In this document: piece by piece, positions 51,219 through 60,330 of the stretch
Layout of the letters: each line of letters begins with the position of its first letter
How positions within the stretch are numbered: position 1 is the stretch's first letter
Assembly: GCA_964519835.1 (NCBI GenBank)
Contig: CAZFLD010000015.1
Location: 1 to 64,000 of the forward strand
DNA: 64,000 nt
Source of the DNA: CAZFLD01 sp964519835
GTDB lineage: Bacteria; Spirochaetota; Spirochaetia; DSM-27196; CAZFLD01
Reading direction: 5' to 3'
Position numbers and translations under genes: made by a program
The notes under the pieces: model-generated
The model's database searches: none
What the model was told of the DNA's origin: nothing
Seen by the model: the letters and a program-made list of their open reading frames with translations, nothing else

Positions 51219-51770
51219 CTATCGAACAAGGACCTTGTAGGCGCGACCGTGGCTATATGCGGCATCCGTGTCGTCGCCGCTTCTAAGCTCCGCCGGGCGC
51301 TCAAATACCCGAAGAAGGATGAATGAGGTGTCCGGCGGTGGCTCGGTACGACCGCCGATCTCGGTGGGAGCCTTGTCCGACAGAAACCGCCCGGCAACGT
51401 CGACCGCGGCCACACGAACCGGAAAACCAACCCCCGCCTCGCCGGGCGGCACTGCCTCAAAGCCGTCACCCGTCTCTTTGTAACCGACGACCGTGAGCCC
51501 TGCGACGTTCGGACCGACGTCAATTCGAAAGTAGTCGTTGTCCTGCCCATCGAAGTGGCCACCAATCTCGTACCACGTCTCCCCATCGAGCACAAATCCC
51601 GTAGCCTCGGCGGCTTCGGGCGTGTCGTTGAAGCTCGATTCTTGGAACGAGTTTTCACCTTGAATCCGCGGCGCATCGAGCGGCGAGTCGCACGCGGACA
51701 GCCCGATAATCCATCCGACAATGAGAAAGACGGCAATTGCAAAAACGAAGACGCGGTTCCTCTTCCGCAC
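51219..51770 (-). CDS. Hypothetical lipoprotein with PPC-like domain
   Basis: The 183-residue product begins with basic residues and a lipobox (GLSAC, Cys 27). The mature protein has the pattern NDTPEAAEATGFVLDGETWYEI ... DNDYFRIDVGPNVAGL in pieces typical of bacterial pre-peptidase (PPC) beta domains, which occur as ligand or carbohydrate-binding modules. No catalytic domain is attached. It is divergent from the symporter operon. Confidence 0.7.
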   Translation of the reverse strand: MRKRNRVFVFAIAVFLIVGWIIGLSACDSPLDAPRIQGENSFQESSFNDTPEAAEATGFVLDGETWYEIGGHFDGQDNDYFRIDVGPNVAGLTVVGYKETGDGFEAVPPGEAGVGFPVRVAAVDVAGRFLSDKAPTEIGGRTEPPPDTSFILLRVFERPAELRSGDDTDAAYSHGRAYKVLVR

Positions 51771-51803
51771 GGTTATAGATTGTATCTCGATCTTACCTGG
51801 TTT

Positions 51804-51811
51804 GCTATACT
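51804..51811 (+). promoter_or_regulatory. Extended -10 promoter of the symporter operon
   Basis: TG-C-TATACT (TG at 51803-51804, TATACT at 51806-51811) is a strong extended -10 element about 34 bp before the ATG at 51845. No convincing -35 hexamer is required for this class. RBS CAGGAGG follows. Confidence 0.5.
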
Positions 51812-51844
51812 CGGTCCTGCCGGTTTTCCGTTCCAGGAGGAATA

Positions 51845-52033
51845 ATGCGACTTGGACTTTTTGTGATTCTTTCCATACTCCTGGCCATCTTGATGGTTGT
51901 GCTGCCGTTTTTTCTATTCGCGGACGTTCCGCGCTTTGCCGGCGCGTTTTTGTTTTGGACGATAGTGCCCGGCGCTATGGTGCTCTTCAGCGTGATCTAC
52001 ACCCGGACGTGGGGTAAAGGGAACTCGACGTGA
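51845..52033 (+). CDS. Small two-helix membrane protein, partner of symporter
   Basis: The 62-residue protein has two hydrophobic segments (about 4-24 and 33-52) and ends RTWGKGNST. It has an excellent RBS (CAGGAGGAATA) and its stop shares one base with the symporter ATG. Small DUF3311- or YhdT-like proteins are commonly encoded before sodium:solute symporters, and this one fits that pattern by size, topology and position. Confidence 0.8.
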   Translation: MRLGLFVILSILLAILMVVLPFFLFADVPRFAGAFLFWTIVPGAMVLFSVIYTRTWGKGNST

Positions 52034-53586
52034 TGGAACCCGCCTACGTTTGGCTCACCATGCTGGGTTGGACGGTTGTTTCCAGCGCTATCGCCCTGCT
52101 GGCACGTAGGGGCCTAGGCATCGGGTCCGCCGAGTACTTTATCGGAGGCCGAAGACTCCGGGGTTTTGTGTCGGGAATGACATATGCCGCCACCACCTAT
52201 AGCGCGTTTATGCTTGTGGGTCTGGTGGGGCTGACCTACCGGTCCGGCGTCGGGGCGCTTGGATTCGAGATGACCTATCTGGTCTTCACCGTACTCTTTT
52301 TGATTGTCTTTGGTCCGCGCTTTTGGCTCGTCGGCAACCGTTATGACCACATCACTCCGCCGGAACTCATCGCCAATCGGTTTGCCAACAAAGGGGTCGC
52401 AGTCACCTCCGCGTCTATCTCCTTTGTGATGCTAATCCCGTACGCCGCCGTGCAGCTTATCGGCGCAGGCCTGCTGGTGGAGGGCCTAACAGGGGGCAGA
52501 ATTCCGTTCTACGCGGGGGTGTTGGTCATGGCCGTCCTGTCCGGCTTTGGCGCCTTTTGGGCCGGTATGCGATCGGTTGCCTGGACGGACGCCTTCCAGG
52601 GCGTGACGATGATCGTCACCTCCCTCATCGCCCTTGTGTTTGTTACCTTCGATTTTTTCGAAGGCCCGGCGGGCTTTGTTCAGACTATCGAAGCGCAGCA
52701 TCCGGAGCTCCTCGAGTTTTCATGGGCTCCGAACCTCTTTATCGGGTTGACCCTTCCCTGGGCGTTTTTTGCTTTGACCAACCCGCAGGTGGCACAACGC
52801 ATGTACGTTCCGGACAAGGCGCGTAGTCTCAAGCGAATGATCCTGTACTTCGCGGTGTTTGGGTTTTTGTACACGCTTATCTCCACGCTCTTTGGCTTCC
52901 AGGCCGCCGCCGTCATGCCGGGCCTCGAAAACCCGGACAACGCCATGCCTTCCCTCCTAACACAACTCCCGACACTCCTTGGGCTTATTATCTTTGTAGG
53001 CATTTTTTCGGCGGCCACCTCTACGTTGGGCTCCATCATCCTGACGTTGAGCTCACTTTTTACCCGGGATATTGCAAAAATCGCGAGACCAAAGCTTCCA
53101 CAAAGCAGCGAGACCTGGCTTGGCCGCGTGGCGGTGATTGTAATCCTGGCGGCGTGTATCGTCTTTTCGCTGTTCAGACCGGGTCTGATAACCGTTATCT
53201 CGAGCATGGCAAGCGGCGGTCTTCTGGTTATGGCGCCGACCATCGTCGCAACCTTTTTCTGGAGGCGAGCCACCGCAGCGGGGGCGATCTCGTCAATGAT
53301 TACGGGGGCCGTTGTCGTCGGGGTAATCACAATCGGGGGCCCCGACCTCTACCTCTTTGGGTGGTGGCCCGCCGTATGGGGGCTTATCGTGACAACGGCG
53401 GTTTTTGTGATTGTGAGTTTGGCCACAAAACCGCCCGCCGGCGCCGGGGAGTTTATTACGCAGGTGGAAGAGGACCTCACGGCCAAGGGTTTTCGGCTGA
53501 TCCCACGGGCTTCCGGACGGGAAGCTGCCGGTGGTGCCACTTCGGAAACCACCCCGGACGCGGCCGTTCGGCCGCAAGAGGAGTAG
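52033..53586 (+). CDS. Sodium:solute symporter (SSS family)
   Basis: I choose the ATG at 52033, overlapping the stop of the small gene; a GTG three bases earlier also fits. The 517-residue protein has about 13 membrane segments, with the SSS signatures YFIGGRRLRGFVSGMTYAAT near residue 35, and FVGIFSAATSTLGSIILTLSSLF at about 320, which includes the Na2-site serines. The substrate cannot be told from the sequence; PanF-like and amino-acid transporters are possible. A cytoplasmic tail of about 50 residues follows the last helix. Confidence 0.92.
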   Translation: MEPAYVWLTMLGWTVVSSAIALLARRGLGIGSAEYFIGGRRLRGFVSGMTYAATTYSAFMLVGLVGLTYRSGVGALGFEMTYLVFTVLFLIVFGPRFWLVGNRYDHITPPELIANRFANKGVAVTSASISFVMLIPYAAVQLIGAGLLVEGLTGGRIPFYAGVLVMAVLSGFGAFWAGMRSVAWTDAFQGVTMIVTSLIALVFVTFDFFEGPAGFVQTIEAQHPELLEFSWAPNLFIGLTLPWAFFALTNPQVAQRMYVPDKARSLKRMILYFAVFGFLYTLISTLFGFQAAAVMPGLENPDNAMPSLLTQLPTLLGLIIFVGIFSAATSTLGSIILTLSSLFTRDIAKIARPKLPQSSETWLGRVAVIVILAACIVFSLFRPGLITVISSMASGGLLVMAPTIVATFFWRRATAAGAISSMITGAVVVGVITIGGPDLYLFGWWPAVWGLIVTTAVFVIVSLATKPPAGAGEFITQVEEDLTAKGFRLIPRASGREAAGGATSETTPDAAVRPQEE

Positions 53587-53595
53587 AGTCGACGA

Positions 53596-54279
53596 TTGGA
53601 CCCACGGGAGAGCAGAGTTCTTGAGTACCTCACCGGTTTTTTGACCCATAAACGCCGCGAGACGATGCGCCGAGTGGTTGCGGATCGTACCCGCTACCTC
53701 ACGGTGTTGGTCGAGGACATCTACCAACCTCACAACGCAAGCGCGGTGTTGCGGAGTCTGGACGCCTGTGGCGTCCAGGACGTGCATATCGTCGAAAATC
53801 GAAACCGCTATCAAATTAACCCCGGCGTGGCCCTTGGATCGAGTCGTTGGCTGACGATACATCGCTACGCGGACGGAGCCTCCAACACGGCCGACGCCAT
53901 GGCGGCGCTTCGCCGGGCCGGCTATCGTCTGGTCGCCACATCTCCGCAGCCTGGGGCGGCCACCCTCGAATCCTTCGATGTAACCGCCGGACCCGCGGCG
54001 CTACTCCTCGGGAACGAGCTCGACGGCCTGAGTGCCGAGGCGATCGAAGCCGCCGACGAGCACTTGTATATCGACATGTACGGCTTTGTAGAGAGTTTTA
54101 ACATTTCGGTGTCGGCCGCGATTATTATCTATAAACTGGGGCAGAGACTCAGACACTCCGGGGTCGATTGGCGACTGTCCGAAGACGCGCGCAACGAGCT
54201 GCTCCTGGAGTGGACGCGCCGAAGTCTCAAGCAAAGCAAAGCTCTGGAGAGGCGACTATGGGATACAATCGAATCATGA
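53596..54279 (+). CDS. trmH: tRNA (guanosine-18-2'-O)-methyltransferase TrmH
   Basis: The TTG at 53596 gives 227 residues. SpoU-fold motifs are present: motif 1 region VEDIYQPHNASAVLRSLDACG, motif 2 ALLLGNELDGLS and motif 3 YIDMYGFVESFNISVSAAI, the last with the catalytic knot residues. The long N-terminal helix and C-terminal helix match the TrmH subgroup that modifies G18 of tRNA. It overlaps the next gene by 4 bp (ATGA). Confidence 0.92.
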   Translation: MDPRESRVLEYLTGFLTHKRRETMRRVVADRTRYLTVLVEDIYQPHNASAVLRSLDACGVQDVHIVENRNRYQINPGVALGSSRWLTIHRYADGASNTADAMAALRRAGYRLVATSPQPGAATLESFDVTAGPAALLLGNELDGLSAEAIEAADEHLYIDMYGFVESFNISVSAAIIIYKLGQRLRHSGVDWRLSEDARNELLLEWTRRSLKQSKALERRLWDTIES

Positions 54280-55946
54280 TCTCGACTATTCTGCGGCGAA
54301 GGATTCTTCTGATCGCCACGGCCTTGGCCGCCGTCGCCACGGTCGCGGCCCAAGAGTCGGGCCCCGGGGCGGTGGTCTCCTTGCGGCTTCCCTCAACAGC
54401 ACAGATCACACCTGCGCGAGCACGCTCGGTCGACATTCTGACGGAACCGATTGCCGCCGACGCGGTTCGCTTTTCGGCCGACGGTCGGCTGATGCTTTTT
54501 GGACAAGCGCACGGGGCGTGGCTACCCGTGGACGTTGCCACCGGCCTTGTTGTTGGAGCGAACGTGCCGCCCGCGGCCGACGGCGCGCTTTCGGCGGACG
54601 GGTCACAGCTCGCGCTCGCCGCCGACAACTCGGTCCAGGTCTTTCCTTTGAGCTCCCGGTGGTCACCCGAAGGAGGGCTTAGCAGAGGCGAAACCGTTCC
54701 CCTACCCTCGGCAAGCCGTGTCGCGTTCGGCCGCGACGGGCGCCTTATCACGGTGGAAGCCGACGGCCGGATCACGCGCTGGAACACGGACACCAGACCC
54801 TTGAGTTTCTCGGGAGCATACGGCGGGCTGGGCGCTCTTTTCGGCGCCGGCGTTACGGACAGGGTGCTCGCCGGAGACGCCGTGGTCGGCGCGGGAATCT
54901 CGCTACCGGCCGTCGCACCGGAGGGCGAGGAGATAATCTCGTTTGCTTCGATCGCACCCGCCGCGATAGCAGGTGGAGCCGGGACGGAAACCATCGCCCT
55001 GCTGGCCGCTTCCGGACGGGTGTATCTGTCGACGGCCGGCGAAGGCCTCGAGCGTGTGCCCGGGGCCTACCCAGGCACCACGGTCGGGGTACATCCGGCC
55101 GGCTCGCTTGTCGCCGTAGGCGCCGAGGACGGCACGGTGGAGCTTATCAATGCCGCCGCCGGCTCCGTGCTTCACCGGCTGGACCATCGAGGACCGGTCG
55201 ACCAGCTTGCCTTTAGTCCCGACGGCAGCCTCTTGGTTTCCACGGGAGCCGGTTCGGCGTTGGTTTGGGGCGTGGAGCGCCAGGTGAACCTGACCGAGCT
55301 TTTGTCCTTCACCTACGGCGCCGAAACCACCCGGCGGGTCCTCGCGCGCGCAAACCCGGATCTCGCCGGTGCGGAGGTGGCCCTCCTCGACGTATTCCTT
55401 CGCCGCGGCGTCTCCGAAGGTGCCGGGGAATACGTGGACCTGCCGTTGGCCACGAGTTTCCTTTCCGACAGCTCCGAGTTTCGCCTCTATGCGGAAGAGG
55501 CCGCCTTTGACAACGACCTAAACACGTCGTGGGTCGAGGGCGTGGAGGGCCCCGGTCTCGGCCAGGCTATCGCCTTTGAGGTGACACGCCCCGGCCAGAC
55601 CGCGTACCTCGAGTTCTTTCCGGGTTGGGGCCAAGAAAGCTACTTCGCCCACAACCATCGAATCCGCAGCGCGGACGTTTTGGTGTACGCGATTCAACAA
55701 ACAGGCGGCACGGGCGTACTCGCGCCAACAAGAAGGGTCTTCTCCATGCAAATCGAACTCGAAGACGAGGCGGCTTTTGTGCAAGTCCCGTTGAGCCTCC
55801 CGGAGACGGAGGAAGGCGAGCGCTTTTTGATGGTGATCCGTGCGCTGGAGGTTTATGAGGGAATTACCTATGACGACCTCTGTATCGCGGAGATTCGGCT
55901 GCTGGACGCCGCCGGCAATCGGCTATCGATTCCGCAAGCCCGATAA
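54276..55946 (+). CDS. Secreted protein with WD40-like repeats and NADase-type glycan-binding-like domain
   Basis: The ATG at 54276 overlaps the trmH stop; an upstream ATG at 54258 is also possible. The 556-residue product has a signal peptide (cleavage near VAA-QE), then WD40-like repeats (about 60-350: RFSADGRLMLFG, ALSADGSQLALA, AFSPDGSLLVSTG). The C-terminal part (about 400-556) resembles the NADase-type glycan-binding domain: AFDNDLNTSWVEGVEGPGLG and YLEFFPGWGQ. It may bind surface glycans or peptidoglycan; no enzyme motif is seen. Confidence 0.78.
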   Translation: MISTILRRRILLIATALAAVATVAAQESGPGAVVSLRLPSTAQITPARARSVDILTEPIAADAVRFSADGRLMLFGQAHGAWLPVDVATGLVVGANVPPAADGALSADGSQLALAADNSVQVFPLSSRWSPEGGLSRGETVPLPSASRVAFGRDGRLITVEADGRITRWNTDTRPLSFSGAYGGLGALFGAGVTDRVLAGDAVVGAGISLPAVAPEGEEIISFASIAPAAIAGGAGTETIALLAASGRVYLSTAGEGLERVPGAYPGTTVGVHPAGSLVAVGAEDGTVELINAAAGSVLHRLDHRGPVDQLAFSPDGSLLVSTGAGSALVWGVERQVNLTELLSFTYGAETTRRVLARANPDLAGAEVALLDVFLRRGVSEGAGEYVDLPLATSFLSDSSEFRLYAEEAAFDNDLNTSWVEGVEGPGLGQAIAFEVTRPGQTAYLEFFPGWGQESYFAHNHRIRSADVLVYAIQQTGGTGVLAPTRRVFSMQIELEDEAAFVQVPLSLPETEEGERFLMVIRALEVYEGITYDDLCIAEIRLLDAAGNRLSIPQAR

Positions 55947-55987
55947 AGCCGCGACGCCTTCGCGTCGAATTCGGGCGCTCGGCGCGT

Positions 55988-57103
55988 TTATGCGCCTTGG
56001 GCCGTCTTAGCTCTTGCGTGTTTGCGATCGTGGTGCTGGTGCTCGAGAGCGGCGATTCGCTCCCCGGACTCTTCCTCGCTTGGCTCGAAGTAGAGATAGC
56101 AAGCGGCGAAGTGGCCGGGACGCACTTCACGCAAAGACGGCACGTTGACCGCACACTTGTCCATGCGCTTAGAACAGCGATCGTAGAAATAACACCCGGT
56201 CCGCAGCTTGTCCGGTGACGGAACATCGCCGGTCAGTATAATCCGCCGTCGCTTCGCCTCTACAACGGGGTCCGGAATCGGCACGGCGGACAGCAAGGCC
56301 TGTGTGTACGGATGGAGCGGCTCTGAGTACAGGGCTCCGGCTTCGGACATCTCCACGATTCTTCCGAGGTACATCACCGCCACGCGATCGCTAATGTGCT
56401 TGATAACCGCCAAGTCGTGGGCGATAAACACGTACGTCAGCTCGAATTCCCGCTGCAGGTCCACTAACAGATTAAGAATCTGCGATTGAATCGACACGTC
56501 CAGAGCGCTAACCGGCTCATCGGCAAGAATGATCTTTGGATTCAAGGCCAGGGCCCTGGCGACACCGATGCGCTGGCGCTGGCCACCGGAGAACTCGTGG
56601 GGGTAGCGATTGATAAAAAAGCGGGAGAGCCCCACCTTCTCCATAAGCTCCTCTATTCTAGAGCGAATCTCCTCTTTGGTAAGATTCAAGAGGCCCCGAT
56701 TGACGTAGATCCGCATGGGCTCAGCAATAATCTGACCGGCCGTCATTCGTGGATTCAGCGACGCGTAGGGGTCCTGAAAAACCATTTGGATGTCCATGCG
56801 CGCACGCAGCATCTCCCGGCGACTCGCCGATACCAGGTCCTTTCCTTCCAGCAACACCTCACCTGCGGTGGGCTCGTGAAGTTGGGCAACGGCCCGAGCC
56901 GTTGTGGACTTTCCACAGCCGGATTCGCCGACAAGCCCAAGGGTTTCGCCCTTTTTGAGGTCAAAGTCGATGCCGTCAACCGCTCGAATGGAACCGACCC
57001 GCCTTTTTATGACAATGCCCTCTTCGATCGGAAAGTGCATTTTCAGACCGCGAACACGAAGCAGGGCCCCATCAGTCACCGCATGACTCGATTGTTCACT
57101 CAT
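55988..57103 (-). CDS. oppF: Oligopeptide ABC transporter ATP-binding protein (OppF type), operon 2
   Basis: The 371-residue ATPase has Walker A GESGCGKST, Q-loop MVFQDPYASLNP, signature FSGGQRQRIGVARA, Walker B IILADEPVSALD and H-loop IAHD. The C-terminal domain carries the four-cysteine pattern CYFYDRC-X6-C...C. In contrast to the operon 1 OppF it has no insertion between Walker A and the Q-loop. It overlaps oppD by 8 bp. Confidence 0.94.
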   Translation of the reverse strand: MSEQSSHAVTDGALLRVRGLKMHFPIEEGIVIKRRVGSIRAVDGIDFDLKKGETLGLVGESGCGKSTTARAVAQLHEPTAGEVLLEGKDLVSASRREMLRARMDIQMVFQDPYASLNPRMTAGQIIAEPMRIYVNRGLLNLTKEEIRSRIEELMEKVGLSRFFINRYPHEFSGGQRQRIGVARALALNPKIILADEPVSALDVSIQSQILNLLVDLQREFELTYVFIAHDLAVIKHISDRVAVMYLGRIVEMSEAGALYSEPLHPYTQALLSAVPIPDPVVEAKRRRIILTGDVPSPDKLRTGCYFYDRCSKRMDKCAVNVPSLREVRPGHFAACYLYFEPSEEESGERIAALEHQHHDRKHARAKTAQGA

Positions 57104-58121
57104 GAGTCGCCCCCTCGCCGGTTACGGCAGCGGCCGACTCGGGCCTGTCTGTGTTGTAAAGCCAGCAGTTCACTTCACGCTTGTCGTCCAAAACCGTCGT
57201 GGACGGATATCGTCGCAGACAGATATCCATTGCGAACTCACACCGCGGGTGAAAGGGGCAACAGTCCGGAAGATCGATAACGTTCGGGGGTTGGCCCTTG
57301 ATCGAAAAGAGTCTCTCTTTGCTTGTTCTGTCCAGGCGAGGAACCGAACCGATAAGGCCCTTGGTGTACGGATGTTTTGGATCGGCGAAAAGCTCCCGTA
57401 CGGGCGCCTTTTCCACGATGCGACCGGCGTACATGACGGCGATGTTGTCACACATGCCGGCCACTACCCCCAGGTCGTGGGTGATCATGATAACAGCCGT
57501 GTGGAACTCCTGCGCCAGATTCTTCAAGATTTCCAGAATCTGCGCCTGAATCGTCACGTCCAAAGCGGAGGTAGGCTCGTCGGCGATAACAATCTCCGGT
57601 TCACAGGAGAGTGCCATGCCGATCATAACACGCTGGCGCATACCGCCGGAAAACTGGTGGGGATAGTCGTTGATACGCTTGTCCGGATTGGGAATGCCCA
57701 CCGCTTTGAGCATATCAACGGCCTTGCCCCGGGCGGCCTTGGTATCGAGTCTTTGATGGAGTCGGATGGTCTCGATCATCTGCGTGGAGATCCGCAAGAA
57801 CGGATTGAGCGAGGTCATAGGATCTTGAAAGATCATGGATACCTTGTTGCCCCGGAGCCGGCGAATCCTCTCTGATGAGACCTTGAGAAGGTCTTCACCG
57901 TCGAGCATGACTTCGCCGGCCATGATCTTGCCCGGCGGCGAGGGAATCAGGCGCATGACCGAGAGGTTTGTGACCGACTTGCCGGAACCGGACTCACCAA
58001 CTATTCCTAGCGTCTCGCCTCGGTGCAAGTCGAAACTGACTCCATCGACGGCCTTTACCACGCCGTCGTCTGTATTGAAGTAGGTGCGCAGTCCGCGTAC
58101 CCGGAGAATTGCTTCCGCCAT
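57096..58121 (-). CDS. oppD: Oligopeptide ABC transporter ATP-binding protein (OppD type), operon 2
   Basis: The 341-residue ATPase has Walker A GESGSGKS, Q-loop MIFQDPM, signature FSGGMRQRVMIGMA, Walker B IVIADEPTSALD and H-loop ITHD. The C-terminal CPFHPRC-X6-C...C pattern is conserved. It works with the OppF gene product that overlaps its end. Start ATG at 58121 is 8 bp after the oppC stop. Confidence 0.94.
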   Translation of the reverse strand: MAEAILRVRGLRTYFNTDDGVVKAVDGVSFDLHRGETLGIVGESGSGKSVTNLSVMRLIPSPPGKIMAGEVMLDGEDLLKVSSERIRRLRGNKVSMIFQDPMTSLNPFLRISTQMIETIRLHQRLDTKAARGKAVDMLKAVGIPNPDKRINDYPHQFSGGMRQRVMIGMALSCEPEIVIADEPTSALDVTIQAQILEILKNLAQEFHTAVIMITHDLGVVAGMCDNIAVMYAGRIVEKAPVRELFADPKHPYTKGLIGSVPRLDRTSKERLFSIKGQPPNVIDLPDCCPFHPRCEFAMDICLRRYPSTTVLDDKREVNCWLYNTDRPESAAAVTGEGATHE

Positions 58122-58129
58122 TTCCTATC

Positions 58130-59275
58130 CTAGAGTTTGTTCTTGCTCTGGGGATCCAGAGCGTCTCGGAGCCCATCGCCCAAAAAATTCATGGAAAACA
58201 AAAAGACCGTCATTGCGATTGCGGGCGCAAAGAGCATCCACGGAAACGGCACCATCGCGTCGACGCCGTCGCCGACAAGCGACCCCCACGACGCCAGCGG
58301 CGCTTGGACCCCAAGGCCAAGGAAGGACAAAAATGCCTCGAGCATGATAAAGGCCGGAATCCTCAACGTCGTGTAGACAACGATCACTCCGAACGTATTG
58401 GGGACAAGATGACGAAAGATAATCCGCCCCGGACCTGCACCGCTGGCTCGCGCCGACTCCACGAATTCAGAGTTCTTCAAAGAAATGATCTGCCCGCGGA
58501 CAACCCGCGCCACGGTCAGCCAGCTAACAATCGCCAGGGCAAAAAACAGATTGACGATGCTCCGGCCGAAGACGGCCATAAAAATGATTACAAGCAACAT
58601 ATACGGCAGGCTGTAGAGAATATCTACAACTCGCATGATAAACGAGTCGAGCTTGCCCCCGACGTATCCTGCCAGCGCACCAAGCGTGGTCCCGACAAAC
58701 ACCGATACAATCGTCCCTATGAGTCCGATGAGAATCGACACCTGCCCGCCGTAGATAATCCGCGACAGCATATCCCGGCCAAGGTCGTCGGTACCCAGGA
58801 TGTACCGCCGCTCGTGGACAAGCACTTCCTCACCATCGACCATCGCGGTTTGGGTTTCGAGTGTTTCTTGAAGCTCGGCAAGCTGCTCGAGCTCCGCGGC
58901 GCTCAGCTCACTCCGGCCGTCACGCTCGGCGGCTGCAAAAAGGAGCGTCTCGCGTTTCTCGTACAAAAGCTCCGCGGCGGTCTTGAAAGATGGCGGAAGG
59001 TATTGATGATCGAGTACCTGGTATTTGTAGGAGTGAAAGGGCAGAAGCGGCGCACCCAAGGAAATCGCGGCGTACAGTCCCACCACGATTACACCGAACA
59101 TCGCCATCCTGTTTTTTTTGAGTCGTCGCCATGCATCCGTCCAGAGGCTCTGTCCCTTTACGGGTTGATTAAACTCGTTGAGGACCGGTCCGTTCGCGGG
59201 GGCCACTGCGGGCTGAGCGGGGATCATATCTCCCGGATCGAGGTTTGTCTTGGTATCGGTCTTGATGTCGGCCAT
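58130..59275 (-). CDS. oppC: Oligopeptide ABC transporter permease (OppC type), operon 2
   Basis: The 381-residue permease has an N-terminal charged leader, TM1 at about 57-77, then an enlarged loop (about 80-155, Glu/Ala/Leu-rich) before TDDLGRDMLSRIIYGGQ and five more TM segments with the EAA-type loop ARASGAGPGRIIFRHLVPN. The enlarged loop is shorter than that of the operon 1 OppC but in the same place. Confidence 0.93.
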   Translation of the reverse strand: MADIKTDTKTNLDPGDMIPAQPAVAPANGPVLNEFNQPVKGQSLWTDAWRRLKKNRMAMFGVIVVGLYAAISLGAPLLPFHSYKYQVLDHQYLPPSFKTAAELLYEKRETLLFAAAERDGRSELSAAELEQLAELQETLETQTAMVDGEEVLVHERRYILGTDDLGRDMLSRIIYGGQVSILIGLIGTIVSVFVGTTLGALAGYVGGKLDSFIMRVVDILYSLPYMLLVIIFMAVFGRSIVNLFFALAIVSWLTVARVVRGQIISLKNSEFVESARASGAGPGRIIFRHLVPNTFGVIVVYTTLRIPAFIMLEAFLSFLGLGVQAPLASWGSLVGDGVDAMVPFPWMLFAPAIAMTVFLFSMNFLGDGLRDALDPQSKNKL

Positions 59276-59301
59276 CAGCGTTTTCCTTTGCCTACTCGCC
59301 C

Positions 59302-60228
59302 TTATTTGTATGAGATACGGGGATCGAGGTAACCGTACATCACATCTACGAGGAAGTTCATGATCAAAAGGATCACCGAGTATACAATTACGGTGCCCAT
59401 TATCATCGTATAGTCTCGATTAAAGGCGGACTGGATAAAGTACCTGCCCAGGCCGGGCACGCGGAATATCTGCTCCACGACGATCGAGCCGGTCACGATG
59501 CCTGCAAACGCCGGGCCCAGGTAACTCACAACGGGGAGTACTCCACCCTTTAGCACATGGCGAAACATAATCGTGTTGAAGCGCAAGCCCTTAGCCCGCG
59601 CGGTCCGCACATAGTCGCTTCTGAGAACCTCGAGGATACTCGCACGGGAAAGCCGGGCGATGTAGGCGAAGTAGGGGAAGGCAAGCGTGACGGCAGGAAG
59701 AATCAACGCGGCGATACCAAGACGATCGATCCAGCCTGCCACCGGCAGCCATGACAATTGGACCGCGAAGATGTACATCAGTATCGGTCCTATCACAAAA
59801 AGAGGCACGGAGATGCCGATGACGGCAACCGACATCGTTACGTAGTCCGGCCACTTGTTCTGTTTAACCGCCGAGATCATTCCCGTGCCCAGTCCCAACG
59901 TGAGTGCAAGCAGTAAAGCGACGCCGCCTAAGACCATCGAGTTCGGAAGACCGGCTCCGATATAGTAATTCACGTCGTAGTCCTGATATACAAAGCTCGG
60001 TCCAAGATCACCGCGGAGAACATCGAGCAAATAGTTTCCGTACTGAACGAGCAGGGGATCGTCCAGATTGTACTTGGCCTCTAGGTTTGCGAGGATCTCC
60101 GGAGTGACTCGTCGTTCAGAGTCGAAGGGACCACCCGGTGCAAGGCGAATAAGGAAAAAGCTGATCGTAACAACAACAAACAGCGTCGGGATCAACCCGA
60201 GAAATCGGCGGATGATGTATTTGGTCAT
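59302..60228 (-). CDS. oppB: Oligopeptide ABC transporter permease (OppB type), operon 2
   Basis: The 308-residue permease starts directly with the OppB motif (YIIRRFLGLIPTLFVVVTISF), followed by a periplasmic loop and five TM segments, with the EAA-type loop VRTARAKGLRFNTIMFRHVLKGG. It is of normal length, without the extension seen in operon 1. It pairs with OppC to form the channel. Confidence 0.94.
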   Translation of the reverse strand: MTKYIIRRFLGLIPTLFVVVTISFFLIRLAPGGPFDSERRVTPEILANLEAKYNLDDPLLVQYGNYLLDVLRGDLGPSFVYQDYDVNYYIGAGLPNSMVLGGVALLLALTLGLGTGMISAVKQNKWPDYVTMSVAVIGISVPLFVIGPILMYIFAVQLSWLPVAGWIDRLGIAALILPAVTLAFPYFAYIARLSRASILEVLRSDYVRTARAKGLRFNTIMFRHVLKGGVLPVVSYLGPAFAGIVTGSIVVEQIFRVPGLGRYFIQSAFNRDYTMIMGTVIVYSVILLIMNFLVDVMYGYLDPRISYK

Positions 60229-60243
60229 GCAGGCTCCGAAAAG

Positions 60244-60274
60244 AAAAAAGGCCCCGAGACCGGGTCCCGGGACC
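60244..60274 (-). terminator. Hairpin with T-run between oppA and oppB of operon 2
   Basis: On the minus strand a stem of seven pairs (GGTCCCG with CGGGGCC, one G-U pair, with extra pairing in the loop) spans 60274-60250 and is followed by six T (A on plus strand at 60244-60249). As in operon 1, it should reduce transcription of the genes after oppA. Confidence 0.8.
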
Positions 60275-60330
60275 TCATACTACCACAAAACGTGGATGCC
60301 GGGGCGGGGAAACCGCCACGGCGCCCAGTT

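Noticed and set aside
58109..59332. Plus-strand open frame of 407 codons opposite oppC of operon 2
   Set aside because: The translation is rich in Arg, His and Pro and shows no membrane or enzyme signature; oppC on the minus strand explains the sequence.
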